A stretch of DNA of 64,000 nt from Geomonas oryzae (GCF_004117875.1 NZ_RAHW01000006.1:310001-374000), one strand, 5' to 3'. Numbered from the stretch's first letter, positions 1-12,083 are shown. Made by a program: numbers and translations. The notes: generated by a model from the letters alone, not told the origin.

Positions 1-96
1 TGATTTTCGGCTGCTTTAGTGTAAAGGTGCGGGATATCGACGGGTTGGCGGCGAGGGGCGGGACGGGACTAATGAATTTGCAGGGCTGCAAGTGCG

Positions 97-137
97 GCGG
101 CGCCCCTTTTTGCAATGATGCGAAAAAGAGGCGCCGC
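97..137 (-). terminator. Long hairpin downstream of the sigma-54 regulator
   Basis: A nearly perfect inverted repeat lies just past the stop codon of the minus-strand regulator. The arms are GCGGCGCC plus a T/A tract and GCA, with a four-base loop near 115-118. The T tract is inside the stem instead of after it, so it is not a textbook intrinsic terminator, but its position fits transcript-end formation or 3' protection. The first 96 bases hold no gene that I can support. Confidence 0.4.
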
Positions 138-144
138 GGCGGGA

Positions 145-1527
145 CTAGCTGTTGTATTCCTCTTTCCTGATGCCGTACTTCTTGATCTTGCGGTAGATGG
201 TGGCCATGTTGGTCCCCGCTTCCTTGGCGGCGGCCTCCACGTTCCCCTGGTTCTTGCGCAAGAGGCCTCTAAGGTACTCGGTCTCGAAACGCATGAGCGC
301 CCTCGAGTAGTCGCCCTCATCGGCCGCTACCTCGGCGCCCCCCTCGGAAGGGATCACCTCGATGAACTGGGAGAGCACGGGCAGGGTGATGTAGTCGCTG
401 CTTTCCATGGCGATGCAGGCCTCGATCACGTTCTTCAACTGGCGGATGTTGCCGGGCCAGGAAAAATCGACCGCCGCCTCCATGGCGTCGTGGGCGAGTC
501 CCTTTATGTGGGTGCCGAACTTGGCGTTTTGCAGCGAGATGAAGTGGGCGGCGATGAGCGCGATGTCGTCGCGTCGCTCCCTTAACGGGGGGAGGTTGAT
601 GTTGACCACGTTCAGGCGATAGAAGAGGTCCTCGCGGAAATCTCCCGCTTTCACCGCCTGTTTCATGTCCGCGTTGGTGGCTGAGAGGACGCGCACGTCG
701 ACCTTGGTGGGGGTGGGGTCCCCCAGGCGGTTGAACTCCTGCTCCTGGAGAAAGCGCAAAAGCGTCTTCTGCACCGTCATGGGAAGGTTCCCCACCTCGT
801 CGAGAAAGAGGGTCCCGCCGTCGGCGGTCTCCAAAAGGCCGCGCCGGTTCTCCGCGGCGCCGGTGAAGGCCCCTTTCTTGTAGCCGAAGAGTTCGCTCTC
901 CAAAAGCGAGGCGGGGAGGGCGCCGCAGTTGATGGCGACGAACTTCTTCTCCTTCCTGGGGGAGTTGTAGTGGATCGCCTGGGCGATGAGTTCCTTGCCG
1001 GTTCCCGACTCGCCGGTGATGAGCACCGAGGTGTCGCGCACGGCAAGTTTCTCCACCCGCTCGAGGACCTCCTTCAGGGCCTTCGATGCCCCGATGATGT
1101 TGCCGAAGTTGAAGCGTCCGACGAGTTCCTCGCGCAGCTCGCGGTTCTCCTCCATGAGGCGGGTGTGCTGCAGCGCGTTCTTTACCCGGTACAACAGCTC
1201 CTCGGGCTCGAAAGGCTTGGTGAGCATGTCGTAGGCCCCTTTTCTGAGGGCCTGGATGGACATCTCCACCGTGGCGTAGGCGGTGACCATGATCACGGGA
1301 ATCGCCGGGTCCTTCTGTTTCACCTTCTGCAGGAGCTCGAGCCCGTCCATCCCGGGCATCTTGATGTCGGTGACCAGAAGGTCCCACTGCCCGGCCTGAA
1401 AGGACTCGGCCGCCTCGAAGCTCCTCGTGAACGCGGAGACCTGGTAGCCGTTGTCGGAGAGGACCGCCTCCATCATGCGGCAAAGCCCCTCCTCGTTGTC
1501 GACCAACATCACCCGTTTTTTCGTCAT
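145..1527 (-). CDS. Sigma-54-dependent response regulator (NtrC family)
   Basis: 460-aa transcriptional activator with the three-domain NtrC layout. An N-terminal receiver (about 1-120) carries the phospho-acceptor D54 in LLVTDIKMPG. A central AAA+ domain (about 135-375) has Walker A GESGTGKE, the canonical sigma-54 contact loop GAFTGA and a Walker B ending in LFLDE. The C-terminus is a Fis-type helix-turn-helix (about 415-455, ATIYRKIKKYG). The acidic pocket reads VDNEE, so the second residue of the usual DD pair is Asn. The gene starts 37 bp after the histidine kinase stop, so the two form an operon and almost certainly a cognate pair. It should activate sigma-54 promoters in response to the kinase signal; the targets cannot be read from this window. 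Confidence 0.93.
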   Translation of the reverse strand: MTKKRVMLVDNEEGLCRMMEAVLSDNGYQVSAFTRSFEAAESFQAGQWDLLVTDIKMPGMDGLELLQKVKQKDPAIPVIMVTAYATVEMSIQALRKGAYDMLTKPFEPEELLYRVKNALQHTRLMEENRELREELVGRFNFGNIIGASKALKEVLERVEKLAVRDTSVLITGESGTGKELIAQAIHYNSPRKEKKFVAINCGALPASLLESELFGYKKGAFTGAAENRRGLLETADGGTLFLDEVGNLPMTVQKTLLRFLQEQEFNRLGDPTPTKVDVRVLSATNADMKQAVKAGDFREDLFYRLNVVNINLPPLRERRDDIALIAAHFISLQNAKFGTHIKGLAHDAMEAAVDFSWPGNIRQLKNVIEACIAMESSDYITLPVLSQFIEVIPSEGGAEVAADEGDYSRALMRFETEYLRGLLRKNQGNVEAAAKEAGTNMATIYRKIKKYGIRKEEYNS

Positions 1528-1564
1528 GGTGCCACTCCGTTATCCGCGCGCGGCGCGGCTTTTC

Positions 1565-3535
1565 CTAGCAGTATTCGTCCCGGTTGATGGGAAGCTTCAC
1601 CTCGACGGTGGTGCCGACCCCCATTTCGCTGGTGATCTCGATCTTGCCGTGATGCTGCTCCACGATCTGCTTGGTAATCGCGAGACCGAGGCCGGTCCCC
1701 TTCACCTTGGTGGTGAAGAACGGTTCGAAGATCTTCTCGATGTGCTCGGGCGAGATCCCCGCGCCGTTGTCGCGGAACCTCAGGCAAACCCATTCGTCTT
1801 CCACGGCGGCCGTGCTCACCACGAGCTCGCCCCCTTTTTGCATGGCGGCGCCCGCGTTCAGGATCAGGTTGATGGCCACCTGGCGCAGTTGGTCGCCGTC
1901 GACCATGACGCGCGGCAGGGAGAGGTCGAAACTCTTTTGCACCGTCACGTGGTGCATGTCGGTGTGGTTTGCCGCGAAGTCGACGATCTGCTCCAGAAGG
2001 TCGTTCACGTTGGTCTCCTCCAGTACCGGCTGCGGGGTCCGGGCGTAGGAGAGGAGGTCCTGAACGATCTTCTTGCAGCGCTTGCTCTCGCGCTTTATCT
2101 CGTGGATGAACTTGTAGTTCGGATCCTCGGGCGTCAGCTTCTTCTCGATGTAGGCGGCGTACCCCAGGATCACGCCGAGCGGGTTGTTGATCTCGTGCGC
2201 CACCCCGGAGGAGAGGACGCCGAGCGACGCCATCTTCCCCTGCTGGGCGAGGTTAGCCTCGAGTTCCTTGTTGTGCTTGATGATCTTGGTCATCCGGTTG
2301 AAGGCGGTTGCGAGCTCGCCCAGCTCGTCTTCCGAGTCCACCGGCATGGTCTCGTCCAGCCGCCCCATCTTGACCTTTCTGATCACCTCGATCATCCGGC
2401 TGATCGGCTCGGTCATCACCCGCGAGGCCAGAAGCACCATGAACACCGCGAGCACCGACACCAGTATGGTGAGCACCACCATGCTCTCGAGGATGCGCCC
2501 CTTGATCGCGTTCGCCTCCTGGTAGAACTCCTCCTCGTAGGACCCCACCGCAACGATCCAGTTCCACGGCTCGAAATACTCGTAGCGCACGATCTTCATG
2601 CGGGGCGCCTCGTCCCCCTTGTTCTTCCAGGGGTAGCGGATCCAGCCGTTTTTACGCTCGCACATCTCCTTTATGAAGTGTTGCCCGTTGGAGTCGGTGG
2701 CGTTCAGGAAGTTCTTCCCCTCCCCGGTCGGGTGGATCATGAAGTTGCCCGAGGTGTCCATGGCATAGATGTAGCCGGTCTTGCCCACCTTCTTGCTCTT
2801 GATCTTCTCCTTGAGCGCCTCGAAGGAGCGCCGTTCGAAGGCGACGTCCTCGTAGGTCTCCTCGAGATAGCCGCCTGCGGCGATGATCCAGTCCCATTCC
2901 CTCAAGTAGCGGTACGCCACCATCTTCTTTCTGAGCGACTTGTCCCCGAGCGCCGCGTTTTTCCAGGGGTAGACGATGTACAGGATCTCGCCCGGCTTCG
3001 AGCGTTTCGCCTTTTCGATCATCTCCCTGATGAAGTAGCGCCCGCTTTCGTCACGGCTGTCGAAGACGTTCGCCCCTTCCTGCGCCACGTGCACCTTCAG
3101 TTCGCCGCGGCTGTCCATGGCGTAGATGTAGCCGGTCTTCCCGACGTTCACCTTCAAGAGGGCGTTGCGCGCCTCGCGCTGGGCCGTCTTCAGGTCCATC
3201 CGTCCGGTTCGCTGGAGGTTCTGCTGGCTCTTTACGACGTTGTAGGCGAGCTCGGTGACCGTCTGCAGCTCGTCGTGGAAGGATTTTTCCTTGTCCTGCT
3301 TGTAGACCTGGAACTGCTGGTAGTGGGAGTTCAGGAGGTCGACCGTGAAGGAGGCCATGTGCTGCAGGTCGTCCTTGCTGGTCTGGGTGATGCCCAGGTA
3401 GGCCTGTTTGGTCGAGATATAACCGATGATCCCACCCACGAGGAAGATGGGGATGATGACAAGGGGGAGCACCAGAACCACCATCTTCCAGCGCAGCTTC
3501 AGGTTGTTGATGAAGTCGAAGAGGTATCTCTGCAC
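1565..3535 (-). CDS. Membrane sensor histidine kinase with tandem Cache domains
   Basis: 656-aa inner-membrane kinase. A transmembrane helix at about 17-39 is followed by a long periplasmic part with two related Cache units, each carrying [10 protein letters not shown] (about residues 135 and 245) and ending in W(D/N)WI(I/V)A. A second membrane helix (about 343-366), a HAMP domain (about 367-420), a HisKA domain with the phospho-acceptor near H447 ([11 protein letters not shown]) and a HATPase domain ([14 protein letters not shown]) follow. The repeated Cache unit suggests sensing of a small ligand such as an organic acid or amino acid, which is inference. The start is GTG with a purine-rich GGGGGAG only about two bases upstream, closer than usual; no better in-frame start is visible. 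Partner: the downstream sigma-54 regulator. Confidence 0.92.
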   Translation of the reverse strand: MQRYLFDFINNLKLRWKMVVLVLPLVIIPIFLVGGIIGYISTKQAYLGITQTSKDDLQHMASFTVDLLNSHYQQFQVYKQDKEKSFHDELQTVTELAYNVVKSQQNLQRTGRMDLKTAQREARNALLKVNVGKTGYIYAMDSRGELKVHVAQEGANVFDSRDESGRYFIREMIEKAKRSKPGEILYIVYPWKNAALGDKSLRKKMVAYRYLREWDWIIAAGGYLEETYEDVAFERRSFEALKEKIKSKKVGKTGYIYAMDTSGNFMIHPTGEGKNFLNATDSNGQHFIKEMCERKNGWIRYPWKNKGDEAPRMKIVRYEYFEPWNWIVAVGSYEEEFYQEANAIKGRILESMVVLTILVSVLAVFMVLLASRVMTEPISRMIEVIRKVKMGRLDETMPVDSEDELGELATAFNRMTKIIKHNKELEANLAQQGKMASLGVLSSGVAHEINNPLGVILGYAAYIEKKLTPEDPNYKFIHEIKRESKRCKKIVQDLLSYARTPQPVLEETNVNDLLEQIVDFAANHTDMHHVTVQKSFDLSLPRVMVDGDQLRQVAINLILNAGAAMQKGGELVVSTAAVEDEWVCLRFRDNGAGISPEHIEKIFEPFFTTKVKGTGLGLAITKQIVEQHHGKIEITSEMGVGTTVEVKLPINRDEYC

Positions 3536-3653
3536 GGCTCCCCCGAAAAATGGGTTTTCTTTTTGCGCAAATGGTGGAGACTATCTCGTGTTCAGTTAGT
3601 GTGTTTCTCCCGGTGTTTACTGACTTTGCACCCAGACAAACGCTTTTTTGCAA

Positions 3654-3694
3654 ACACTATTGACAGTGTAACGGCGATACTACCGTATACGGTA
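3654..3694 (+). promoter_or_regulatory. Candidate promoter and operator between divergent genes
   Basis: A consensus -35 box TTGACA lies at 3660-3665. It sits inside a short inverted repeat (ACACT-6-AGTGT, 3654-3669). The -10 zone is covered by the perfect 14-bp palindrome TACCGTATACGGTA at 3681-3694. The stretch is AT-rich between the divergent kinase and DUF2156 genes. A symmetric site over a promoter is what a dimeric repressor would use; no regulator is identified. The -10 box itself is poor. Confidence 0.35.
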
Positions 3695-3770
3695 TGGCAA
3701 ATGCCAGTCCTTTTTTCGCATTTCTGCAAAAAAATGAGTATACTGTGACAAATTTTTCCCGGAGAACGCA

Positions 3771-4652
3771 ATGGAGATTCCACAATATCCCGGCTCGCGC
3801 GGCATCACGCTGGAGGATAAATCCCTCCTGGACCGGCTTTTTTCCGAGCTTCAGCCGCGCGTCTCGGAACTCACCTTCGCGAACCTTTACCTTTTCCGCA
3901 AGGCGCACGAGTACCGCCTGACGAAGGTGGGGGACTCCGTCCTCGCGCTCGGGCGGGGCTACGACGGCACGCCATACTTCCTTCCCCCTATCGGTGGCGA
4001 TGTCGATGCAGCCCTCCTGAAGCTTTTCGATGATGGGCTCACGCTTTACGGCGCAGACGACGCTTTCCTCGCGCGCCACCTTCCGTCGGACCGCTTCGAT
4101 GCCGTTGAGGATCGCAACAATTTCGACTACCTGCACGTGAAAGAGGATATGGCGCAGCTAAGCGGGAAGCTCTACCACAAGAAAAAGAACCGGGTGAACT
4201 ATTTCGTGAACCGGCACCGGCACGAGGTGGAACTATTCGCCGAGCGGCACGTGGCGGGAGCGCTCGCGCTTCTCGAGGAGTGGGGGAGGGTGAAGATGGA
4301 GCTTGCCCCCGCAGGGTCGGTCCGGGGCGAGGTCGAGGGGTGCGCGGAGGCGCTCAGGCTGCACGGTGAACTGGGGCTTTCCGGGGTCGTGGTTCTGGTG
4401 GAAGGGGTGGTGCGCGGTTTTGCGCTGGGTGAGCGGCTGAACCGGGAGACGGCGGTGTGTCACTTCGAGAAGGGGGACAACTTCATGGAGGGGCTGTACC
4501 AGCTCCTGGACCGGGAGTTCTCCCGGCTGTTGTTCACCGAATGCACCTATCTGAACCGCGAGCAGGATCTGGGAGAGGAGGCGCTCAGGCAGGCGAAGCT
4601 CTCCTACCACCCGGTGGAGCTGCTGGCGAAGTACCGGGTGCGGAGGCGGTAG
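3771..4652 (+). CDS. DUF2156 (LPG synthase C-terminal-like) domain protein
   Basis: 293-aa soluble protein resembling the C-terminal domain of phosphatidylglycerol lysyltransferase (DUF2156, a GNAT-type acyl/aminoacyl transferase fold). Visible features are the early phrase ANLYLFRKAHEYRL, the central DYLHVKEDMAQLSGKLYHKK and the late FTECTYLNREQDLGEEALRQ, which match the family pattern. No membrane helices are present, so it is not a full lysyl-PG synthase/flippase; stand-alone members are common in Desulfuromonadota and their substrate is unknown. The start is ATG with GGAG eight bases upstream. It is transcribed away from the kinase and faces mnmH tail to tail. Function beyond the fold is inference. 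Confidence 0.85.
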   Translation: MEIPQYPGSRGITLEDKSLLDRLFSELQPRVSELTFANLYLFRKAHEYRLTKVGDSVLALGRGYDGTPYFLPPIGGDVDAALLKLFDDGLTLYGADDAFLARHLPSDRFDAVEDRNNFDYLHVKEDMAQLSGKLYHKKKNRVNYFVNRHRHEVELFAERHVAGALALLEEWGRVKMELAPAGSVRGEVEGCAEALRLHGELGLSGVVVLVEGVVRGFALGERLNRETAVCHFEKGDNFMEGLYQLLDREFSRLLFTECTYLNREQDLGEEALRQAKLSYHPVELLAKYRVRRR

Positions 4653-4720
4653 AAGGTTCTTCAGGAAATTCCGGGCAGGCATTGTGTTGGTCTCCACGAA
4701 GCGCTGCAATGGGCGCCGCG

Positions 4721-4757
4721 TTCCCCCCTTTGCGAAGGGGGGACAGGGGGGATTTGC
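4721..4757. repeat. C/G-run hairpin repeat between convergent genes
   Basis: CCCCCCTT-TGC-GAAGGGGGG forms an eight-bp stem and is followed by ACAGGGGGGATT. This is a widespread intergenic element type in GC-rich bacteria. It sits between the convergent DUF2156 and mnmH genes and may help stop transcription from either side. Confidence 0.55.
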
Positions 4758-4797
4758 CTTAAATACTTTTGGGAGGGATGTTTGCGGTAAGCGAGGC

Positions 4798-5826
4798 TTA
4801 CGCCGGCAGCGCCGCCAGGCGCTCTTCCAGCTCCTTTGCCGCCTGGTCGAAGTCCTCCATGCAGAGGTCGAAGTCGGCCTCCCAGGTGCGGTTTTTATAA
4901 TAGACCTTGTCGTAGTAGTCGATCACCAGCCCCTTCATGAACTCTTCCATCTCCCAGCGCTCCAGGTTCTCGCCGAGCTCTTCGCAGCGCTTGCCCCCCA
5001 GCTTCTTTTTGATGCGCTGCAGCGCCGCCGCCATTTCCTCCTTGTACTCGGGAAGGCCGTACTCGTCGATCAGCCGCGCCACGCGGGTCTCCAGCGAGGC
5101 GTGGCACCACACCCTGATCCCCTGCGCCATCTTCTGATAGAAGTCGCCCGGAAGCGAGACGCGCCCGATCCGCTCGCTCTCCCCCTCGAGGATGAGCGGT
5201 TCCCCCGCGGGCGCTTTCCGACAGGCGTCCCACAAGAGAGTCTCGAAGCGTTTCTGGGTGAGGTCCTGGTTGAGCCCAAGCTGACCGAAGGCCGAACCGC
5301 GGTGGCAGGCGAGTCCCTCGAGGTCGAGCGTGGAGCGGCCGCGCTCTTTAAGGCGCTGCAACAGCGTGGTCTTGCCGATGCCGGTCATGCCGTGCAGGAC
5401 GACGAGCGGCACCTTCGGCGCGAAGGGGGTGAAGTACTCGCCGACCACGTGGCGGAAACTCTTGTAGCCGCCGATCAGTTGCGTCGCCTTGAAGCCTGCG
5501 AGGTCGAGGATGACGGTGACGGTCTTGCTGCGCAGTCCGCCGCGCCAGCAGTAGACGAGGATGGGGCGGCCTGCAGCGGCGTCCGCGATCTCCTGCACCA
5601 TGGCGGGGAAACGGTGCGCGGTCAGCTCGAGGCCGCGGCGGCGCGCCGTGTGGGGGCCGTCCTCCTTGTGCAGGATGCCGATCTCGACCCGCTCCTCGTT
5701 GGTGAGCAGCGGAACGTTGATGGCTCCGGGGATGTGGTCCTCTGCGTATTCCAGGGGGGTACGGACGTCGACTATGAGGTGGGTGTCGATGAGTTCTTCG
5801 TTAAACGGCGTTGTTTCCACGTACAT
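4798..5826 (-). CDS. mnmH: tRNA 2-selenouridine synthase MnmH
   Basis: 342-aa enzyme that replaces the sulfur of 5-substituted 2-thiouridine at the wobble position of Lys, Glu and Gln tRNAs with selenium, using selenophosphate from SelD. An N-terminal rhodanese domain (about 8-125) carries the catalytic cysteine C93 in VYCWRGGLRSKT. It is followed by a P-loop domain with GMTGIGKTT at 146-154. The reading frame stays open to about 6000, but the start chosen is the ATG at 5826 because AAAGGAG lies eight bases upstream and the rhodanese fold begins right after it (LIDTHLIVDVRTP). Its presence implies a selenophosphate pathway elsewhere in the genome, which fits the known use of selenium by Geobacter-type bacteria. 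Confidence 0.93.
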   Translation of the reverse strand: MYVETTPFNEELIDTHLIVDVRTPLEYAEDHIPGAINVPLLTNEERVEIGILHKEDGPHTARRRGLELTAHRFPAMVQEIADAAAGRPILVYCWRGGLRSKTVTVILDLAGFKATQLIGGYKSFRHVVGEYFTPFAPKVPLVVLHGMTGIGKTTLLQRLKERGRSTLDLEGLACHRGSAFGQLGLNQDLTQKRFETLLWDACRKAPAGEPLILEGESERIGRVSLPGDFYQKMAQGIRVWCHASLETRVARLIDEYGLPEYKEEMAAALQRIKKKLGGKRCEELGENLERWEMEEFMKGLVIDYYDKVYYKNRTWEADFDLCMEDFDQAAKELEERLAALPA

Positions 5827-5891
5827 TGGGCTCCTTTTCCGGCGGCCCATTATAGAGATGCGCCCGGGGGATTGCAAGAACGTCCGCACCT

Positions 5892-5940
5892 GGGGGAGCT
5901 CCTCCCCCTGGAGGGGGGAGGTCGGAAGGGGGGAGGGGGC
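5892..5940. repeat. G/C-run intergenic repeat upstream of mnmH
   Basis: CTCCTCCCCC-TGG-AGGGGGGAGG makes a hairpin and is followed by GGAAGGGGGGAGGGGGC. The same composite element occurs as an inverted pair at 13717-13815. It lies in the divergent mnmH/secA spacer (5827-6092), which otherwise holds the secA ribosome binding site AAGGAG. Confidence 0.55.
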
Positions 5941-6092
5941 GCGTTCGGTCGAGGAGTGCAGTGTGCTGTCGGTCGATATTACACCCGGAAAACCCAGCAA
6001 GACTCGCGCCTTTTCAGTTGAGGGATTCTCACTTTTATGGTAGCGTACACTGTTTTTTTTATCCTGTTTTGACTGCTAAGGAGATTTCATAG

Positions 6093-8969
<2,877 letters not shown>

Positions 8970-8978
8970 TCTGAACAA

Positions 8979-9006
8979 ACGTTCAACGTTCGACGTTCAG
9001 CGTTCA
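8979..9006 (+). repeat. Heptamer repeat, left arm (four ACGTTCA-type units)
   Basis: Four consecutive seven-base units read ACGTTCA, ACGTTCG, ACGTTCA, GCGTTCA, starting ten bases after the secA stop codon. They are matched by four inverted units at 9160-9187 just before argJ, so the 232-bp spacer is bounded by a large imperfect inverted repeat. A single TGAACGC unit also occurs at 9085-9091. Confidence 0.75.
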
Positions 9007-9159
9007 ATGAAGGGCATTGTTATTTGCCATTGCTTTCCCGGCGTCGCGGTACCCGTACGGTCCCAGGATGCCTCAGACGAATATTGAACGCTCGTCGCTT
9101 CGTGTGTGTTGGTTACGTTAGCAGTCCCGCACTCAGATGCTGTAGGCGACGCACCCCGT

Positions 9160-9187
9160 CGAACGTTGAACGCTGAACGCTGAACGG
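9160..9187 (-). repeat. Heptamer repeat, right arm (inverted copy)
   Basis: Four units read CGAACGT, TGAACGC, TGAACGC, TGAACGG, the reverse complement of the unit type at 8979-9006. The array ends 14 bases before the argJ ATG and so lies in its 5' leader, just ahead of the ribosome binding site GGAGG. Pairing of both arms would loop out about 150 bases. Confidence 0.75.
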
Positions 9188-9201
9188 TTTTTGGAGGTTC
9201 T

Positions 9202-10377
9202 ATGAAAGGTTTTCGCTTCTCCGCCGTCGAGGCGGCCATCAAGAAGCCGGGCCGGCTCGACCTGGCACTTATATTCTCCGACCACCCCGCCCAGGTGGCG
9301 GCGGTCTACACCACCAACAAGGTGCAGGCGGCTCCGGTCCTCATCTCGCGCGAGCGCTCCAAAAACGGCAGGTGCCGCGCACTCCTCGTGAACAGCGGCA
9401 ACGCGAACGCCTGCACCGGCGAGCAGGGGATGGGCGACGCACTCGAGTGCGGCAGAAGGACCGCGGAGGCGCTCGGCCTCTCGGACGAGGAACTCCTCAT
9501 CGCCTCCACCGGGGTCATCGGCCAGCCGCTCCCCATGGAGCGCTTCAAAAAGGGAATCCAGCCGCTCGTCGACGGCCTGGACCACGGCACGCTGGACGAC
9601 GTGGCCCGCGCGATCATGACCACGGACACCTTCGAGAAAATCGAGCGCCGCAGCGGCGAGGCCGGTGGGAAACCGTACAGCATCTGGGGGATCGCGAAGG
9701 GGGCCGGGATGATCCACCCCAACATGGCCACCATGCTCTCCTTCCTGGTAACCGACGCGGACGTCGACGGCGCCTTCCTGCAGAGCGCCTTCACCGAGGC
9801 GGTGGACGGCTCCTTCAACGCGATCACGGTCGACAACGACACCTCGACCAACGATACCGCGGTCATCTTCGCCAACGGCGCGGCGCAGAACCCCGCGATC
9901 AAGGCGGGCACGCCGGAAGGCGCCGCCTTCGCCGCTCTCCTGCACGACGTGCTCCTCTCCCTGGCGAAGCTTATCGTCAAGGATGGCGAGGGGGCGACCA
10001 AGTTCGTCGAGATCAGGGTGAAAGGGGCGGCAAACCGGGCCGACGCCAAGAAGGCGGCGCTCGCCGTCGCAAACTCCATGCTGGTTAAGACCGCCTTCTT
10101 CGGGCAGGATGCCAACTGGGGCAGGATCATCGCCGCCATCGGCTACTCGGGTGCCGATGTGCAGCAGGACAGGGTGGAGATCCGCTTCGACGACGTGGTC
10201 ATGGCAACCGGCGGGGTGTTTGCCGGCGGCGATGCCGAGGCAGCCGGGACCCGCGTCCTGCAGCAGAAGGAATTCCGCGTCACCATCGATCTGAAACTGG
10301 GCGCCGGCGAGGCCGTCGTTTTCACCAGCGACCTCTCCTACGACTACGTCCGCATCAACGCGGATTACCGGACCTAG
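9202..10377 (+). CDS. argJ: Bifunctional glutamate N-acetyltransferase/N-acetylglutamate synthase ArgJ
   Basis: 391-aa cytoplasmic enzyme of arginine synthesis that transfers the acetyl group of N-acetylornithine to glutamate. The family matures by self-cleavage before a threonine nucleophile; the site is visible as A176-T177 in KGAGMIHPNMATML. The N-terminal part contains the conserved LLVNSGNANACTG, and the second half contains GQDANWGRI and the typical end SDLSYDYVRINADYRT. Length is normal. The start is ATG with GGAGG seven bases upstream. Whether it is bifunctional or only uses acetylornithine cannot be told from the sequence. No other arg genes are nearby. Confidence 0.96.
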   Translation: MKGFRFSAVEAAIKKPGRLDLALIFSDHPAQVAAVYTTNKVQAAPVLISRERSKNGRCRALLVNSGNANACTGEQGMGDALECGRRTAEALGLSDEELLIASTGVIGQPLPMERFKKGIQPLVDGLDHGTLDDVARAIMTTDTFEKIERRSGEAGGKPYSIWGIAKGAGMIHPNMATMLSFLVTDADVDGAFLQSAFTEAVDGSFNAITVDNDTSTNDTAVIFANGAAQNPAIKAGTPEGAAFAALLHDVLLSLAKLIVKDGEGATKFVEIRVKGAANRADAKKAALAVANSMLVKTAFFGQDANWGRIIAAIGYSGADVQQDRVEIRFDDVVMATGGVFAGGDAEAAGTRVLQQKEFRVTIDLKLGAGEAVVFTSDLSYDYVRINADYRT

Positions 10378-10458
10378 AACGGCAAACGACGCCGCCTTCC
10401 GGGCGGCACCGGCGGCACGCCGGCATCACACTCTCCGCCACACGCTGCTGGAGGAACA

Positions 10459-10863
10459 ATGATCCGCACCAGGATGTTACCCGTCATCGCTGCATTGGCT
10501 GCCACCCTCGCCGCACCGGGCCTTTCGCGCGCGGGCGACCTGAAGATCACGGAGATGGCGGTCACCACGAAGATCGTCAAGGGAAATCCCATCGATTCGG
10601 TGCGGCGCATCTCATCGACCTCGGTCAAGGCGCTGTACTGTTTCACCAGGTTCTCGGCACCCGAGGATACCGACACCACCATAAAACAGGTGTGGTATCT
10701 GGACGATCAGGTGGTCGCCGAGTACGAACTTCCGGTCAAGGGTGCGCACTGGCGCACTTACAGCCGCAAGGCGGTGGAGAAGGGGAACTCGGGCGAGTGG
10801 CGCTGCGACGCCGTGGACAGGGAAGGCAAGGTCCTCAAATCGGTCAGCTTCAGGATGAACTAG
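10459..10863 (+). CDS. Exported DUF2914 domain protein
   Basis: 134-aa protein with an N-terminal signal peptide (about 1-25, a hydrophobic AALAATLAAPGL stretch ending in SRAG) and a short beta-rich domain of the DUF2914 type. The core shows YCFTRF near the middle, the WYLDDQVVAEYELPVKG segment and the closing GEWRCDAVDREGKVLKSVSF. Members are found alone or fused to membrane regions; their function is unknown. The start is ATG with GGAGG six bases upstream. It lies between argJ (81 bp spacer) and the serine hydrolase (41 bp spacer) and may be cotranscribed with the latter. Confidence 0.82.
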   Translation: MIRTRMLPVIAALAATLAAPGLSRAGDLKITEMAVTTKIVKGNPIDSVRRISSTSVKALYCFTRFSAPEDTDTTIKQVWYLDDQVVAEYELPVKGAHWRTYSRKAVEKGNSGEWRCDAVDREGKVLKSVSFRMN

Positions 10864-10904
10864 CTTGAAAGTCACGTTCGGGTAACGCAGCAAGAGAGTA
10901 CACA

Positions 10905-12083
10905 TTGAGATCAGTCACATTCTTCAGGGGGAGTCTGCTCCCCCTTCTCAGAAGCATCTGCTTTATCCTGCTGGTCGTCGCCTTCGCCACCGATTCCCGG
11001 GCCGGCGATCAGCCCCGCATCGATTCCCTCATGAACGAGGCCATCGCGCGCAACCTCATCGCGGGCGGCGTAGTGGTTATCGGCAACCGGGACCGCATCC
11101 TCTTCGAGAAGCCATACGGGCGCACCTCCCCGTTTCCCGACGCTCCTCCCATGGCCGTTTCCACCATCTTCGACATCGCCTCGCTCACCAAGGTGACCGC
11201 CACCACTCCGTCGGTGCTGAAACTGGCCGAGGAAGGGAGGATCTCCCTCCTGGACCCGGTCGTCAAGTGGTTCCCGGAGTTCGCCGGGAAGGGGAAGGAC
11301 GCCATCCTGGTGATGAACCTTCTGACCCACACCTCGGGGCTCGACGACATACCCCTTTCGAGCGCGAACCCTATGCAGAGCGCCGTCGAAGGCGCCGCCG
11401 CGCAGAAGCTGAAAGGGGAGGTGGGGCACCGTTTCCGTTACGCCGACCTGAACTTCATCCTCCTGGCCGAGCTGGTGCGCCGCGCCACCGGTGCGCCCCT
11501 CGACCTCTTCGCCCAGGTTTCCTTCTACCGGCCGCTCGGCATGACCGACACCTCATTCCATCCGAGGGAAACCGGGCGCTGTTCCGGGACCATCAGCGAC
11601 GACCGGGTCCTTTTCGGCGAGCCCCAGGACTACCTGTGCCGCCAGCTGGGCGGCGTCGCCGGTCACGCCGGCCTCTTCACCACCGCGGGCGACCTCGCCC
11701 GCTTCTGCCGCATGATGCTCGCCGGCGGGGTGCTCGACGGCAAGAGGGTGCTCGCCCAGCGCACCGTGGACCAGATGACCGCTCCGTATTTCTCGCGCGG
11801 CGGACTCGTCGTTCGCGGCCTCGGATGGGACATCTCGTCCCCCTTCTCGGCGCCACGCGGCCAGGGGTTCTCGAGGGTCTCCTTCGGGCATACCGGCTAC
11901 TCCGGCTCATCGATCTGGATCGACCCGGTCTCGGATACCTTCGTCATTCTCCTCACCTCGCGGTTGGAATATAAAAAGGTTCATGATTTCAACAAGCTGC
12001 GCGGTGATCTCTCCACGCTCGCCTCGCAGATCTTCGGCATACCGCCGGAGCTCGGCGAGATGGCCAGGTTCAATGACGAGTGA
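10905..12083 (+). CDS. Exported serine hydrolase, beta-lactamase class C/esterase family
   Basis: 392-aa member of the beta-lactamase (PF00144) superfamily. A signal peptide or membrane anchor covers about 11-33 (LLPLLRSICFILLVVAFATD). The nucleophile motif is S93-L-T-K96 in FDIASLTKVTAT, the second motif is around Y179 (RYADLNF), and an HTG triad replaces KTG in FGHTGYSGSS. This combination is typical of periplasmic esterases, D-aminopeptidases and muropeptide-acting enzymes more than of true antibiotic-hydrolysing enzymes, so no resistance role is claimed. The start is TTG; no ATG is available before the signal peptide. The DUF2914 gene lies immediately upstream. Confidence 0.88.
   Translation: MRSVTFFRGSLLPLLRSICFILLVVAFATDSRAGDQPRIDSLMNEAIARNLIAGGVVVIGNRDRILFEKPYGRTSPFPDAPPMAVSTIFDIASLTKVTATTPSVLKLAEEGRISLLDPVVKWFPEFAGKGKDAILVMNLLTHTSGLDDIPLSSANPMQSAVEGAAAQKLKGEVGHRFRYADLNFILLAELVRRATGAPLDLFAQVSFYRPLGMTDTSFHPRETGRCSGTISDDRVLFGEPQDYLCRQLGGVAGHAGLFTTAGDLARFCRMMLAGGVLDGKRVLAQRTVDQMTAPYFSRGGLVVRGLGWDISSPFSAPRGQGFSRVSFGHTGYSGSSIWIDPVSDTFVILLTSRLEYKKVHDFNKLRGDLSTLASQIFGIPPELGEMARFNDE

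Noticed and set aside
1451-3748. Long open frame antisense to the histidine kinase
   Set aside because: GC-rich codon bias opens the opposite strand; the protein is His/Val/Leu-rich without domains while the kinase frame has full motifs.
5827-6000. Upstream extension of mnmH
   Set aside because: The extra residues are encoded by the G/C-run repeat and precede a good ribosome site at the inner ATG.
10905-12083. Antibiotic beta-lactamase
   Set aside because: SxxK and HTG motifs fit the wider esterase/peptidase family; nothing points to beta-lactam hydrolysis.
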